This document shows positions 42,010 to 51,179 of a DNA stretch of 64,000 bases, one piece after another; position 1 is the first letter of the stretch; every line of letters begins with the position of its first letter. The notes beneath the pieces are model-generated. The model was given only the letters and a program-made list of their open reading frames with translations, searched no databases and was not told the origin of the DNA. A program made the position numbers and the translations under genes. Source of the stretch: Umezawaea sp049997955. GTDB lineage: Bacteria > Actinomycetota > Actinomycetes > Mycobacteriales > Pseudonocardiaceae. The stretch is taken from contig JAEBDY010000002.1 of NCBI GenBank assembly GCA_049997955.1, positions 558,001 to 622,000 of the forward strand. The letters are read 5' to 3'.

Positions 42010-42281
42010 GAAGGACGAATGCACGAGCAGGGACCTTTCCTCAAGGGATCGGGACGCGAGTCCACTGGACCACATGCCGCTACGGAAGGTGCAACCCCGT
42101 GCACACCGCCGATGCCGGGAAATGTGCCCTTCCTCCGCGATGACCGCAGGGCCGTCGTTTCCCTGCTGGGGCATCCGCACGGCTCCAGCACCGACCGCTG
42201 CTCATCGGAAAGAGCGCCTCGCCCCACATCTTGATCATCATCGTGCAGGGCGCGCACGGGAATCCGAACCTGGAACGCGGC
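42010..42281. other. spacer holding the merR promoter region
   Basis: About 270 bp between the merR start and the stop of the lipoprotein gene at 42282. No gene or strong hairpin seen. Confidence 0.4.
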
Positions 42282-42893
42282 CTAGGTCGGTTCCTTGGCG
42301 ATCAGCACTTCCGCCAGGTGCTTGCCCTGGTCGCAGATGGCGCCGTACTTCTCCGACCCGTCGATCACGATGATGCCCAAGCCGCCGCCCGCGTAGTCCA
42401 GGACCAGGATGCAGGACGGCTGGACCTCGGTGTCCGAGGTGCGGTCGAGGTAGGTGACCTTGCGGCCGCCGACGTCGAACTCGCCGGAGTTCTCCTGCAG
42501 CGCCACCGGCTTGCCCGCGCGGTAGCGGAGGGTGACGCCGACGTCCAGGTCGCCGGACTTGGTCTGCCACTTGCACGACTGGTCGTAGGTCGGGTCGTAG
42601 TCGCGGTCGGTGGGCGGGCCGCTCTTCTCCACGCCGGTGTACGGCAGGTCGGACCAGCCCATCAGGCCGCACAGGTTCTTGACCGGGTCCACCGGCGCTT
42701 CTTCCCCGGACGTCGACGTGGGGGCCGAGCCGGAGGTGGACGGCTCGTCGGGGTAGGACGGGTCCCCCTCCGGCGAGAACGGGGAGTCGATGGTCAACTG
42801 CGGTTCGGCCACCGCCGCGCCGCGCACCGAGTACGCACATCCGCTCGTCAACCCGAGCACCACCACGAAGAGTGAGATCACCGCGCGCCGCAT
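42282..42893 (-). CDS. DUF3558-like lipoprotein
   Basis: 203 residues from ATG 42893. Signal peptide with lipobox LTSGC (Cys19), acidic Ser/Pro-rich linker, and a domain beginning DPVKNLCGLMGWSDLPYTGV with SCKWQT and PSCILVLDY, the cysteine pattern of DUF3558 lipoproteins found in large numbers in Pseudonocardiaceae. Surface-anchored, function unknown. Confidence 0.82.
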   Translation of the reverse strand: MRRAVISLFVVVLGLTSGCAYSVRGAAVAEPQLTIDSPFSPEGDPSYPDEPSTSGSAPTSTSGEEAPVDPVKNLCGLMGWSDLPYTGVEKSGPPTDRDYDPTYDQSCKWQTKSGDLDVGVTLRYRAGKPVALQENSGEFDVGGRKVTYLDRTSDTEVQPSCILVLDYAGGGLGIIVIDGSEKYGAICDQGKHLAEVLIAKEPT

Positions 42894-42997
42894 ACCACCA
42901 CCATGCCAAACGTTCGCCCCATCGTGTTCAGCGGCCACCGCCACGCACTCGGATCACGGGTGCGCGGCGGCTCGGCCACCCCGCTCACGAACGCCGC

Positions 42998-44773
42998 TCA
43001 GGCGTAGTCGCGGAAGCCCTTGCCGGTCTTGCGGCCGAGCCGTCCGGCCGTGACCAGGTGTTCCAGCAGCGGAGCGGGGGCGAAGCCCGCTTCGCGGAAC
43101 TCCAGGTAGAGCGTGCGCTCGATCGCGAGCGACACGTCGAGGCCGACGACGTCCAGCAGCTCGAACGGGCCCATGGGCAGGCCGCAGCCGACCTTCATGG
43201 CGTTGTCGATGTCGTCGGCGTCGGCGTAATGGGCTTCGAGCATCTTGACGGCGTCGTTGAGGTACGGGAACAGCAGGGCGTTGACGATGAACCCGGCGCG
43301 GTCGCCGCAGTGGACCGGCTGCTTGCCCAGGTCGAGGCACACCTCGCGGGCGGTGGCGACGACGTCGGCGGACGTCGAGATCGTGTCGACGACCTCGACC
43401 AGCTTCATCACCTGCGCGGGGTTGAAGAAGTGCAGGCCGACGACGTCGCCCGGCCTGCTGGTGGCGGCCGCGCACTCGATGACCGGCAGCGAGGACGTGG
43501 TGGTGGCGAGCACCGCACCGGGCTTGCAGACCTCGTCCAGCGACTGGAAGACGGCCTTCTTGACCGCCAGGTCCTCGGCGACGGCCTCGACCAGCAGGTC
43601 GCAGTCGGCCAGCTCCTCGAACTCCACGGCGGGCGAGATGCGGCCCAGCACCGCGAGGGCGTCCACTTCGGACAGCTTGCCCTTCGACACGGCGCGGTCC
43701 AACGACTTGCGCACCTTCGCGAGCGCGCCCTCGGCCTTGTCCAGCGTGCGGGCGCGCAGCACGACGTCGTAGCCGCGCTTGGCGAAGACCTCGACGATGC
43801 CGGTGGCCATCGTGCCGGTGCCGATCACGCCGACCCGCCGCACCTCGCGGACCGGATCGGCGTCGGAGGCCGCGACCGGGGTGTGCACGTCCGGCACGAC
43901 GGTGGACGAGTCGGGGGCGTCGTAGGTGTAGAAGCCGCGCCCGGACTTCCGGCCGAGCAGCCCGGCGGTGATCATCTGCTTGAGCACCGGCGCCGGGGCG
44001 TGCAGGCGGTTGCGGGACTGGTGGTACATCGTGTCGAGGATCTCGTAGGCCGTGTCGAGGCCGATGAGGTCGAGCAGCGCCAGCGGGCCCATCGGGTAGC
44101 CGCAGCCGTAGCGCATGGCGGCGTCGAGGTCTTCCCTTGTGGCGTAACGGGATTCGTACATCCGGACGGCGTGGTTGAGGTAGCCGAACAGCAGCGCGTT
44201 CGCGATGAACCCGGCCCGGTCGCCGATCACGACGGGGGTCTTGCCGAGGCTCTCCACCAGCGCGACGACGTCCGCGACGACGTCGGGCTCGGTGACCACC
44301 GACCGGATGACCTCGACCAGCTTGAGCACCTGGGTGGGGTTGAAGAAGTGCAGGCCGACGACCTTGCCCGGCCGTCCGGTGTGGACACCGATCTCGGTGA
44401 TCGACAGCGACGACGTGTTGGACGCGAAGACGGTGTCCGGCGGGCAGATCCGGTCCAGTTCGGCGAACACGGCGGCCTTGAGCTCCATGCGCTCGGGCAC
44501 GGCCTCGACGACGAGGTCGCAGCCCGCCAGGTCCGCGAGCGACGTGGTGGTGCTGATCCGGCCCAGCAACTCGGCCTTGCCCGCCTCGTCCAGCTTGCCG
44601 CGAGCCACCGCCCGCGACGTCGAGTGCTCCAGGTGACCGCGGCCGCGGGCGAGGCCGTCCTCGTCCACGTCCACCGCGATCACGGTGACGCCGGTGCGGG
44701 CGAACACCTCGGCGATGCCGGCGCCCATCGTGCCGAGTCCGACCACTCCGACCGTGCTGAACTGGTGCGCCAC
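42998..44773 (-). CDS. double-domain 3-hydroxyacyl-CoA (3-hydroxybutyryl-CoA) dehydrogenase
   Basis: 591 residues made of two complete HCDH units joined by a linker at about 300-318. Each has an NAD-binding motif (GVVGLGTMGAGIAEV at 8-22 and GVIGTGTMATGIVEV at about 321-335), HFFNP, and GDRAGFI(A/V)NALLF with the C-terminal helical domain; catalytic Ser, His and Asn regions are present in both (SNTSSLSI and TTTSSLPV). Makes or oxidises 3-hydroxyacyl-CoA, here probably (S)-3-hydroxybutyryl-CoA between the thiolase and the crotonyl-CoA step. A TACC-N4-GGTA palindrome lies 17 bp upstream of its start. Confidence 0.93.
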   Translation of the reverse strand: MAHQFSTVGVVGLGTMGAGIAEVFARTGVTVIAVDVDEDGLARGRGHLEHSTSRAVARGKLDEAGKAELLGRISTTTSLADLAGCDLVVEAVPERMELKAAVFAELDRICPPDTVFASNTSSLSITEIGVHTGRPGKVVGLHFFNPTQVLKLVEVIRSVVTEPDVVADVVALVESLGKTPVVIGDRAGFIANALLFGYLNHAVRMYESRYATREDLDAAMRYGCGYPMGPLALLDLIGLDTAYEILDTMYHQSRNRLHAPAPVLKQMITAGLLGRKSGRGFYTYDAPDSSTVVPDVHTPVAASDADPVREVRRVGVIGTGTMATGIVEVFAKRGYDVVLRARTLDKAEGALAKVRKSLDRAVSKGKLSEVDALAVLGRISPAVEFEELADCDLLVEAVAEDLAVKKAVFQSLDEVCKPGAVLATTTSSLPVIECAAATSRPGDVVGLHFFNPAQVMKLVEVVDTISTSADVVATAREVCLDLGKQPVHCGDRAGFIVNALLFPYLNDAVKMLEAHYADADDIDNAMKVGCGLPMGPFELLDVVGLDVSLAIERTLYLEFREAGFAPAPLLEHLVTAGRLGRKTGKGFRDYA

Positions 44774-44789
44774 AACGACCTCCCGGTGC

Positions 44790-44801
44790 TACCGAACGGT
44801 A
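44790..44801. promoter_or_regulatory. TACC-N4-GGTA palindrome before the 3-hydroxyacyl-CoA dehydrogenase
   Basis: TACCGAACGGTA, continuing with AC as in the ccr site. Placed where a repressor would block the promoter. Confidence 0.5.
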
Positions 44802-44876
44802 ACTTGTGGCGACTATGCCACGGACCGGGTGGCCCGCCGGGTGACCTTCACCATCGGGATCGAGCAAGTTGCCGGT

Positions 44877-45563
44877 TCACTCGTCGAAACCGCGCTCCGC
44901 GAGCTCCTCGACGCGCCGCAGCGCCTCGTCGGCGTCCTTGCCGGTCGCCACGACCTCGACGCGGGCGCCGCCCGGCGCCCCCAGACCCATCAGCGCGAGC
45001 ACGCTCTTCGCGTCGGCCTCGTCCTCGCCGAACCGCACGACCACGTCGGCGTCCAGCCCGGCGACCGTGCGCGCCAGCAGGGCGGACGGCCGCGCGTGCA
45101 GCCCGACCTCGTTGGTCAGCACCACGTCCAGGCTCGCCGCGTTCGTCACGAGCCGCAACGACGGGCGTGCGGCGGGCCGCGGCGCGCCGGGCGTGGCACT
45201 CGCCGCCGCGGCGGCCACGTCGTCCCGCGCCGCACCGCCCTGCGCGGTCACGGCGGCGGCCACCGCGCCTTCCACGAGCGGCGCGTCGACCACGAGCACC
45301 TGCCCGTCGTCGGCCTCCTCCACCGCCATCTCGGCGACCATCTTGGCGCTGCCGAGGTCGTAGAGGACGACCACGCCCGCGCCGGAACCGGCCTCCGCCA
45401 TGGCACCGGCGACCGCGGCGTAGTCCGTGCCCAGTCCGCCGTCGCCGTCACCGCCCACGGGCAGCACGGTGACGTCCGGGGCCATCTGCCCCGCCAGCTC
45501 CGCGACCCCCTCGGCCAGCTTCCGGCTGTGCGAGACGACCACCAGCCCGACCCGCGCGGTCAC
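44877..45563 (-). CDS. dhaM: DhaM: PTS EIIA-type domain fused to HPr
   Basis: 228 residues. Phosphoryl donor of the PTS-dependent dihydroxyacetone kinase. EIIA(Man)-like domain with phospho-His12 in VGLVVVSHSRKLAEGV and YDLGSAKMVAE, an Ala-rich linker, then an HPr domain with LTNEVGLHARPSALLA (His156). No EI domain; general PTS EI must come from elsewhere. Last gene of dhaKLM; start overlaps the dhaL stop (ATGA). Confidence 0.94.
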   Translation of the reverse strand: MTARVGLVVVSHSRKLAEGVAELAGQMAPDVTVLPVGGDGDGGLGTDYAAVAGAMAEAGSGAGVVVLYDLGSAKMVAEMAVEEADDGQVLVVDAPLVEGAVAAAVTAQGGAARDDVAAAAASATPGAPRPAARPSLRLVTNAASLDVVLTNEVGLHARPSALLARTVAGLDADVVVRFGEDEADAKSVLALMGLGAPGGARVEVVATGKDADEALRRVEELAERGFDE

Positions 45564-46201
45564 CGGGGGCCGGTCGCGGCGTCGGCGAAGGTGCGGAGCA
45601 GCAGCGCCGTCGAACGCGCGCCGGGATCCATGTGGCCGATGCTGCGCTCGCCGAGGTACGACGCGCGGCCCTTGCGGGCCAGCACGAGCACCGTGGAGTC
45701 CGCGCCCTCGGCCGCCGCGTCGGCGGCGGCGCGCAGCAGCGCCGGAACGCCCTCGCCGCGCTCAGCGGCGCCCTCGGCGGCCAGCACGGCGGGCAGCAGG
45801 GCGTCCACCATCGTCTTGTCACCGCGTTCGGCCTTGCCGCGCGCGATCACGCCGTCGAGCGCGGCGCGCAGGGCGCGCGCCACCAGGTCCGCGTCCAGTT
45901 CGCCCGCGTCCTTCACGGCCGTCGCGGCCCTCAGGAACGCCGTGCCGTACAGCGGCCCGGCCGCGCCGCCGACCTTGGAGATCAACGTCGTGGCGACCAG
46001 CTTGAGCACCCCGCCCGGCGAGTCCGGGGCGTCGCGCTCCATCGCGGTCACGAGCGCCGCGAAGCCGCGGTTCATGTTCTCGCCGTGGTCGCCGTCGCCG
46101 ATCTCGCGGTCGAGCCTGCTCAGCTCGTCGCGGTGCTCCTCCAGCATCTTGGCCGCCGCCCGCATGGCGACGGCCACCCCGTGCCCTGAACAAGCCACCA
46201 C
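45560..46201 (-). CDS. dhaL: DhaL: ADP-binding subunit of dihydroxyacetone kinase
   Basis: 213 residues from GTG 46201, placed 2 bp after the dhaK stop. Nucleotide-site motif LDREIGDGDHGENMNRGF (Mg-ADP ligands Asp) and GGAAGPLYGTAFLRA. Accepts phosphate from DhaM and passes it to the DhaK-bound substrate. Longer frames would run into dhaK. Confidence 0.93.
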   Translation of the reverse strand: MVACSGHGVAVAMRAAAKMLEEHRDELSRLDREIGDGDHGENMNRGFAALVTAMERDAPDSPGGVLKLVATTLISKVGGAAGPLYGTAFLRAATAVKDAGELDADLVARALRAALDGVIARGKAERGDKTMVDALLPAVLAAEGAAERGEGVPALLRAAADAAAEGADSTVLVLARKGRASYLGERSIGHMDPGARSTALLLRTFADAATGPR

Positions 46202-46203
46202 GA

Positions 46204-47205
46204 TCAGACCCCCCACCGCAGGGCCGCCGTGTGGACCGGTGCGTCCCACAGGTCGACCAGCTCGTCGTCCAGCTTCAGCAGGGTGAGGCTCATGCCCTGC
46301 ATCTCCAGACTGGTGACGAAGGGACCGACCAACCGCCGTTCCACCACGATTCCCCGTTCCGCCAGCAACCGCTCCGCGATGCCGTGCGCCAAGTAGAGCT
46401 CGATGAGCGGGGTTCCGCCCATCCCGTTGGTGAACAGCAGGACCCGGTCGCCCTCGGCGAAGGGCAGGTCCTCCACGATCGGGTCCAGCAGGCTCTTGAC
46501 CATCTCGTCGGCGGTGCCGATCGGCACCCGGCGCCTGCCTGGCTCGCCGTGGATGCCGATGCCCAGCTCGATCTCGTCGTCGGCGAGGGTGAAGCCGGGC
46601 TCGCCCGCGTGCGGCACGGTGCCCGCCGCCAGTGCGAGGCCCATGGACCGGACCTGCCCGATCACCTTGCGCGCCAACGCCTCGACGCCGTCGAGGTCGA
46701 CCCCGCGTTCGGCGGCGGCCCCGACGACCTTCTCCAGCAGCAGCGTCCCGCCGACGCCGCGCCTGCCCGCCGTGTAGAGCGAGTCGGTGACGGCCACGTC
46801 GTCGTCGATCACGACGCTGCGCACGTCGACGCCGTCCGCACCGGCCAGCTCGGCGGCGGTCTCGAAGTTGAGGACGTCACCGGTGTAGTTCTTCACGATC
46901 AGGAGCGCGCCCGCCCCGCCGTCCGTCATCGCGACCGCGGCCTGGACCTGGTCGGGGGTGGGTGAGGTGAACACGTGGCCGGGGCAGGCGGCGTCGAGCA
47001 TGCCCTTGCCCACGAAACCGCCGTGCAGGGGCTCGTGGCCCGCGCCGCCGCCGGAGATGATGGCCACCTTGCGCGACACGGGGGCGTCCACCCGCACGAC
47101 CACGGCCGGGTCGAGCTGGACCTCGAGCAGGTCCGCATGGGCCAAGGCCATCCCGCGCAGGGATTCCTCGACCACGGTGGACGGATCGTTGATGATCTTC
47201 TTCAT
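46204..47205 (-). CDS. dhaK: DhaK: dihydroxyacetone-binding subunit
   Basis: 333 residues. Covalently holds dihydroxyacetone on His219 (ELGIGIHGEPGRRR). Other motifs: SRKVAIISGGGAGHEPLHGGFVGKGMLDAACPG, LIVKNYTGDVLNFE, IDDDVAVTDSLYTAGRRGV, LLFTNGMGGTPLIELY. GGGAGGG stands 6 nt before the ATG. First gene of the leftward dhaKLM operon, which phosphorylates dihydroxyacetone to the glycolytic intermediate DHAP at the expense of PEP. No glycerol dehydrogenase is adjacent. Confidence 0.95.
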   Translation of the reverse strand: MKKIINDPSTVVEESLRGMALAHADLLEVQLDPAVVVRVDAPVSRKVAIISGGGAGHEPLHGGFVGKGMLDAACPGHVFTSPTPDQVQAAVAMTDGGAGALLIVKNYTGDVLNFETAAELAGADGVDVRSVVIDDDVAVTDSLYTAGRRGVGGTLLLEKVVGAAAERGVDLDGVEALARKVIGQVRSMGLALAAGTVPHAGEPGFTLADDEIELGIGIHGEPGRRRVPIGTADEMVKSLLDPIVEDLPFAEGDRVLLFTNGMGGTPLIELYLAHGIAERLLAERGIVVERRLVGPFVTSLEMQGMSLTLLKLDDELVDLWDAPVHTAALRWGV

Positions 47206-47290
47206 CGTGCCCTCCCGATCCTCGCTGACCGAATGCCATTAGTACCCCACGTCACGGGTGGCCGTAACGGCACAAATACCTCGACTACAG

Positions 47291-47304
47291 TTAGGCACGC
47301 CTAA
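47291..47304. promoter_or_regulatory. iron-box-like palindrome
   Basis: TTAGGCACGCCTAA: 6-bp arms TTAGGC and GCCTAA. Shorter than the 19-bp DtxR/IdeR consensus but with its characteristic half-sites, 43 bp upstream of a siderophore-binding gene, the expected target. Confidence 0.6.
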
Positions 47305-47346
47305 TAATGCCAGGTCAGTGACCTTGAGTAGCGAAGGATTCGCCCA

Positions 47347-48357
47347 GTGTCGAAGCGAACGACCACCTGGGCGGCAGCCGTCGCCTGCGCGCTCGCACTA
47401 ACAGCGTGCGGCCAGACGGCGCAGCCCGCAGGCCGGCCCGCGGTGGCGCAGGGCGGAGCGGAGTTCGGCCAGGCGTGCGACAAGAGCGCCACGTTCGGCA
47501 CCGACGCCGAACCCGGCGAGTACCCGCGCACGGTCCGCCACGCGCTGGGCGAGACGACGCTGCCGAAGAAGCCGGAGCGGGTCGTCGTGCTGGACGGCGG
47601 CGAGCTGGACAACGTCGTGGCGCTGGGCGTCAAGCCGGTCGGCGTCGCGTTCCCCGACGGCGCACCGACCATGCCGCCGTACATCGGCGACAAGGCGGGC
47701 ACGCCGGAGAACGTCGGTTCGGTCGGCTCGCTGAACCTGGAGACCATCGCGAAGCTCCAGCCCGACCTCATCCTCGGCTCGCAACTGCGCGAGGAAGCCC
47801 AGTACGCCAAGCTCTCCGCCATCGCGCCGACCGTGTTCGCGATCCGCCCCGGCTACACCTGGAAGGAGAACTTCCGGCTCAACGCCGCCGCGCTCGACCG
47901 CGTCGCGGACGCCCAGCGGATGCTCGCCGACTACGCGGCGCACGCCGAGCGCGTCGGCTCCGCGATCGAGCAGGAGTTCGGCAAGCGCCCGACCATCTCG
48001 ATGGTCCGGTTCCTGGCGGGCAAGACCCGGTTGTACGCCAAGAAGTCGTTCATCGGCACGATCCTGGTCGACGCGGGTCTGCCGCAGCCGGAGAGCCAGC
48101 GGGTGGACGACCTCGCGGTCGAGGTCAGCGCCGAGCAGATCGGCGAGGCCGACGCCGACTGGATCCTCTACGGCACCTACGGCGACGCGTCCAAGACCGC
48201 GCGGCAGGAGGTCCTCGGCGGACCGCTGTGGGCGGGCCTGGCCGCTGTGGAGGCGGGCCGCGCCAAGCCCGTCGCGGACGAGACGTGGTTCCTCGGCCTG
48301 GGCGTCATCGGCGCCGAGGCCGTGCTCACGGACCTGGAGAAGCAGGTCACGCCCTGA
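47347..48357 (+). CDS. iron-siderophore ABC transporter substrate-binding lipoprotein
   Basis: 336 residues from GTG 47347. Signal peptide with lipobox LTAC (Cys21). FecB/FhuD-type two-lobe fold linked by a long helix: KKPERVVVLDGGELDNVVALGVKPVGVAFPDGAPT, then NLETIAKLQPDLILGSQLREEAQYAKLSAIAPTVF. Captures ferric siderophore outside the cell and hands it to an ABC permease. No permease or ATPase gene is adjacent, so it is an orphan binding protein. Probably iron-regulated through the upstream palindrome. Confidence 0.92.
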   Translation: MSKRTTTWAAAVACALALTACGQTAQPAGRPAVAQGGAEFGQACDKSATFGTDAEPGEYPRTVRHALGETTLPKKPERVVVLDGGELDNVVALGVKPVGVAFPDGAPTMPPYIGDKAGTPENVGSVGSLNLETIAKLQPDLILGSQLREEAQYAKLSAIAPTVFAIRPGYTWKENFRLNAAALDRVADAQRMLADYAAHAERVGSAIEQEFGKRPTISMVRFLAGKTRLYAKKSFIGTILVDAGLPQPESQRVDDLAVEVSAEQIGEADADWILYGTYGDASKTARQEVLGGPLWAGLAAVEAGRAKPVADETWFLGLGVIGAEAVLTDLEKQVTP

Positions 48358-48362
48358 GCCGC

Positions 48363-48390
48363 GGGGCCCGGCGCGGAAACGCCGGGCCCC
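48363..48390. terminator. bidirectional terminator
   Basis: GGGGCCCGGCG (48363-48373) and CGCCGGGCCCC (48380-48390), 11 bp perfect, 6-nt loop, between convergent genes only 39 bp apart. Confidence 0.8.
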
Positions 48391-48396
48391 GGTCGC

Positions 48397-49905
48397 TCAG
48401 CGGCCGTAGAGCAGCCGGGTCAGGCGCACGACGTGGCGCACGGTGCGCGAGCCGCGGTCGTAGGTCATCGGGTTGAGCATCGCCCGGAAGCGCAGCCGCG
48501 TCACCGACTGCGGGCTGGCGAACTCGCGCAGCCCGTCCTCGCCGTGGATGCGGCCGAACCCGGAGTCGCCGACGCCGCCGAACGGCAGGCCGGGGATCGC
48601 CGCGAACGCCAGCACGGCGTTGACGGACACCATGCCGCAGCGCATCTTGCGGGCCAGCTCCTCACCGCGACCGCGGGAGAACACCGAGCCGCCGAGCCCG
48701 TAGCGCAGCGCGTTGGCCAGCCGGACGCCCTCGTCCGCGTCCTTCACCCTGGTGATCACCAACGTCGGCCCGAACGTCTCCTCGGTCACCGCCGTGGACT
48801 CCTCGGGCACGTCCACGAGCACGATCGGCTCCACGTACGGCGGCCGGATCGAGTCCAGCCCGCCGACGACCGCCCGCCCGCCGCGGTCCAGCGCGTCCTG
48901 CACGTGCGCCTGGATCACCTCGACCTGGCGCGGCATGGTGATCGGCCCGAACGCGGCGTTCGGCTCGCCGCCGGGCCGCAGCTTCGACGCCTGCCTGGTG
49001 ACCAGCTCGACGAACTGGTCCGCCACGGCCTCGGCCACGTACACGCGCTCCACGCCCGCGCAGGTCTGGCCGGAGTTGAAGATCCCGCCCCACACGGCCG
49101 CCGCTGCGGCGGCCTTCACGTCCGCGTCGTCCGCGACGATCAGCGCGTCCTTGCCACCGCACTCCACGAGCACCGGCGTCAGCGTCTCCGCGCAGGCCGC
49201 CATGACGCGCTTGCCGGTCGGCGTGGACCCGGTGAACGCGACCTTGTCGACCCCGGCCCGGCACAGCGCCGCGCCCGTCTCGCCGTAGCCCGTGACGACC
49301 TGGAACAGGGCGGCGTGCTCCGGTGAGGCCTCGGCGAACGTCCGCGCGAGGAACTCGCCGACACCGGGCGTGTACTCGCTGGGCTTGAACACGACGGCGT
49401 TGCCCGCGGCGATGGCGTACGCGATCGACCCCATCGGCGTGAACGCCGGGTAGTTCCACGGGCCGATCACGCCGATCACGCCGAGCGGCTTGTACTCGAT
49501 GCTGGCGGCGTGGTTGTACATGAGCATCCCAGGGGACACCCGGCGCTTGCCGAGCACCCGGCTCGCGTGCTTGCCCGCCCAGTGCAGGTGGTCGATGACC
49601 AGCGCCAGCTCGGTGCGCGCGTCGTCGGCGGACTTGCCGGTCTCGTTGCTGATCAGGGCCTGGAACTCGTCCAGCCTCCTGACCAGGAGCCGTCGCCACG
49701 CGTCGATCCGCGCGCGCCTGCCGTCGAAGCCCAGGTCGGCCCACGCGGCAGCCGCCGCGCGGGCGCGCAGCACGGCGGCCTCGACGTCGACCGCGGTGTG
49801 CACCGGGTGGTGGCCGACGACCTCGCCCGTGCGCGGGTCCAGTGACGCGAACCGCGTCTGCTCGCCGTCCGCTTCGGTGGACTCGGCTGGGGCGGTCTGC
49901 GTCAT
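48397..49905 (-). CDS. NAD(P)-dependent aldehyde dehydrogenase
   Basis: 502 residues from ATG 49905, with GGAGGG just upstream. Oxidises an aldehyde to the acid. GVIGVIGPWNYPAFTPMGSIAYAIAAGNAVVFKPSEYTP (cofactor), FTGSTPTGKRV, Glu in VLVECGGKDALIV, catalytic Cys near residue 281 in NSGQTCAGVERVYV, and ETFGPTL. The C-terminal extension (FRAMLNPMTYDRGSRTVRHVVRLTRLLYGR) resembles fatty-aldehyde or succinate-semialdehyde-like members associated with membranes; substrate not assigned. Confidence 0.92.
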   Translation of the reverse strand: MTQTAPAESTEADGEQTRFASLDPRTGEVVGHHPVHTAVDVEAAVLRARAAAAAWADLGFDGRRARIDAWRRLLVRRLDEFQALISNETGKSADDARTELALVIDHLHWAGKHASRVLGKRRVSPGMLMYNHAASIEYKPLGVIGVIGPWNYPAFTPMGSIAYAIAAGNAVVFKPSEYTPGVGEFLARTFAEASPEHAALFQVVTGYGETGAALCRAGVDKVAFTGSTPTGKRVMAACAETLTPVLVECGGKDALIVADDADVKAAAAAAVWGGIFNSGQTCAGVERVYVAEAVADQFVELVTRQASKLRPGGEPNAAFGPITMPRQVEVIQAHVQDALDRGGRAVVGGLDSIRPPYVEPIVLVDVPEESTAVTEETFGPTLVITRVKDADEGVRLANALRYGLGGSVFSRGRGEELARKMRCGMVSVNAVLAFAAIPGLPFGGVGDSGFGRIHGEDGLREFASPQSVTRLRFRAMLNPMTYDRGSRTVRHVVRLTRLLYGR

Positions 49906-49981
49906 GAGCCCTCCAGAGGTGCTGCTGCGGTGCGGCTGGTTACCCAAGAGTAGGGGAATTCCGCACCACCGTAAGCCCCCG

Positions 49982-50992
49982 TCAGGCCCGCGGGAGCTTC
50001 GGGAGCAGCGACTTGGCGAACGCCTGCGCCTTCGCGCAGCGGTCGAACTCGGCCTTCTTCGGGCCCGCCGACTTCACCTCGACGACCTCACCCTCGTTGT
50101 CCTCGCCCCGCAGCTGGACCCACTTGATGGTGCAGGAGGGGAACGAGGTGGCGCTCTCGATCCGGTACGCCTTCACCCCACCGAGGTCGACCTCCTGCTG
50201 CTTGGGGTCGAACTTGTCGTCCTTGGGCACGAAGCCGCCGCGGAAGTCGAGGGTCATCTCGGCGTCCTCGCCGACCCACGAGCAGTTGTGCAGGCCGTAC
50301 GGGTAGCGGCGCGGGGACTTGTCCGACGCCTCGAACACGGCGGCCTCCGACGGCAGCTCGCACGGGTCCAGCGCGATCACGGAGCCCTTGGGGGCGGTCC
50401 GGGCGGCGGTCTTGCCCTTGGCCAGCTTCACCGCGGCCTCGGCGACCACCCGGCCGGGCACGCACCCGTCGCCGTCCTTGTAGCCGACCTGCACGGTGAA
50501 CGCGAGGCCCGGATCCTCCTGGGTGATGACCGAGACGAAGCACGCGCTGCCCTCCAGCACCTGCTCGTAGCTGCGCAGGCCCGCGAGCTGCTTGTCGGCC
50601 TTCTTGACCTCGCTGGTCACGGTCTGGCCGACCTCGATGGTGATCGACAGGTCCTTGCCCGCCTTGTCCTTCATGAAGTTGGAGCAGCGGGAGAACCCGC
50701 CGGGCGTCAGGTCGTCCGGCGTGCCCAGTTCCTTGAGCACGTCCTCGTCGAGGAGCTTGCACGGGTCGAGCAGCCGCAGCTTGTCGACGGCGAACGCCGC
50801 GTCGGCGGGCTTGCCGGTGGTGGTCGACCCGGTCGTGGGCTTCTCCGACGGGTCGGCCGCGTTCGCCTGGATCGTGCTGCGCGGGAACGGCGGCTGCTTC
50901 TGGAGCGCGGTCGACCCGCACCCGGCGGCGAGGAGGGCGAGCGCGCAGAGGGCAGCGGCGACCGCGGGAACGGGGCGGGCGAGACGGGGCAC
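49982..50992 (-). CDS. DUF3558 lipoprotein
   Basis: 336 residues from GTG 50992; GTG 51001 is an equal alternative. Signal peptide with lipobox LLAAGC (Cys25). Two consecutive cysteine-paired domains, each opening with LDPC (LRLLDPCKLLDEDVLKELG at about 75 and ALDPCELPSEAAVFEAS at about 210) and containing RCSNF or NCSW, the DUF3558 pattern, here duplicated within one chain. Surface lipoprotein of unknown role. Confidence 0.82.
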   Translation of the reverse strand: MPRLARPVPAVAAALCALALLAAGCGSTALQKQPPFPRSTIQANAADPSEKPTTGSTTTGKPADAAFAVDKLRLLDPCKLLDEDVLKELGTPDDLTPGGFSRCSNFMKDKAGKDLSITIEVGQTVTSEVKKADKQLAGLRSYEQVLEGSACFVSVITQEDPGLAFTVQVGYKDGDGCVPGRVVAEAAVKLAKGKTAARTAPKGSVIALDPCELPSEAAVFEASDKSPRRYPYGLHNCSWVGEDAEMTLDFRGGFVPKDDKFDPKQQEVDLGGVKAYRIESATSFPSCTIKWVQLRGEDNEGEVVEVKSAGPKKAEFDRCAKAQAFAKSLLPKLPRA

Positions 50993-51179
50993 GAGGTGCA
51001 CGGTAGCGAGCGGCGTCCACGCGCACTGGCCGAACCCCCGGACGCGCGGCGTTCGGAAGCGGTTGTTCTCCTCTCGGACCACCGTGAGCGTGGGCGAGGT
51101 CACGGACGGCTTCAGGAACGATTCAGAAGATCGACGCGATGTAACTGGTGCAAGCACTTTTCCACGGAGAGGACCCGTC

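Noticed and set aside
42872..45472. A long plus-strand open frame opposite the 3-hydroxyacyl-CoA dehydrogenase and dhaM
   Set aside because: Shadow of real genes; low-complexity Arg/Ala/Pro sequence and no ribosome site.
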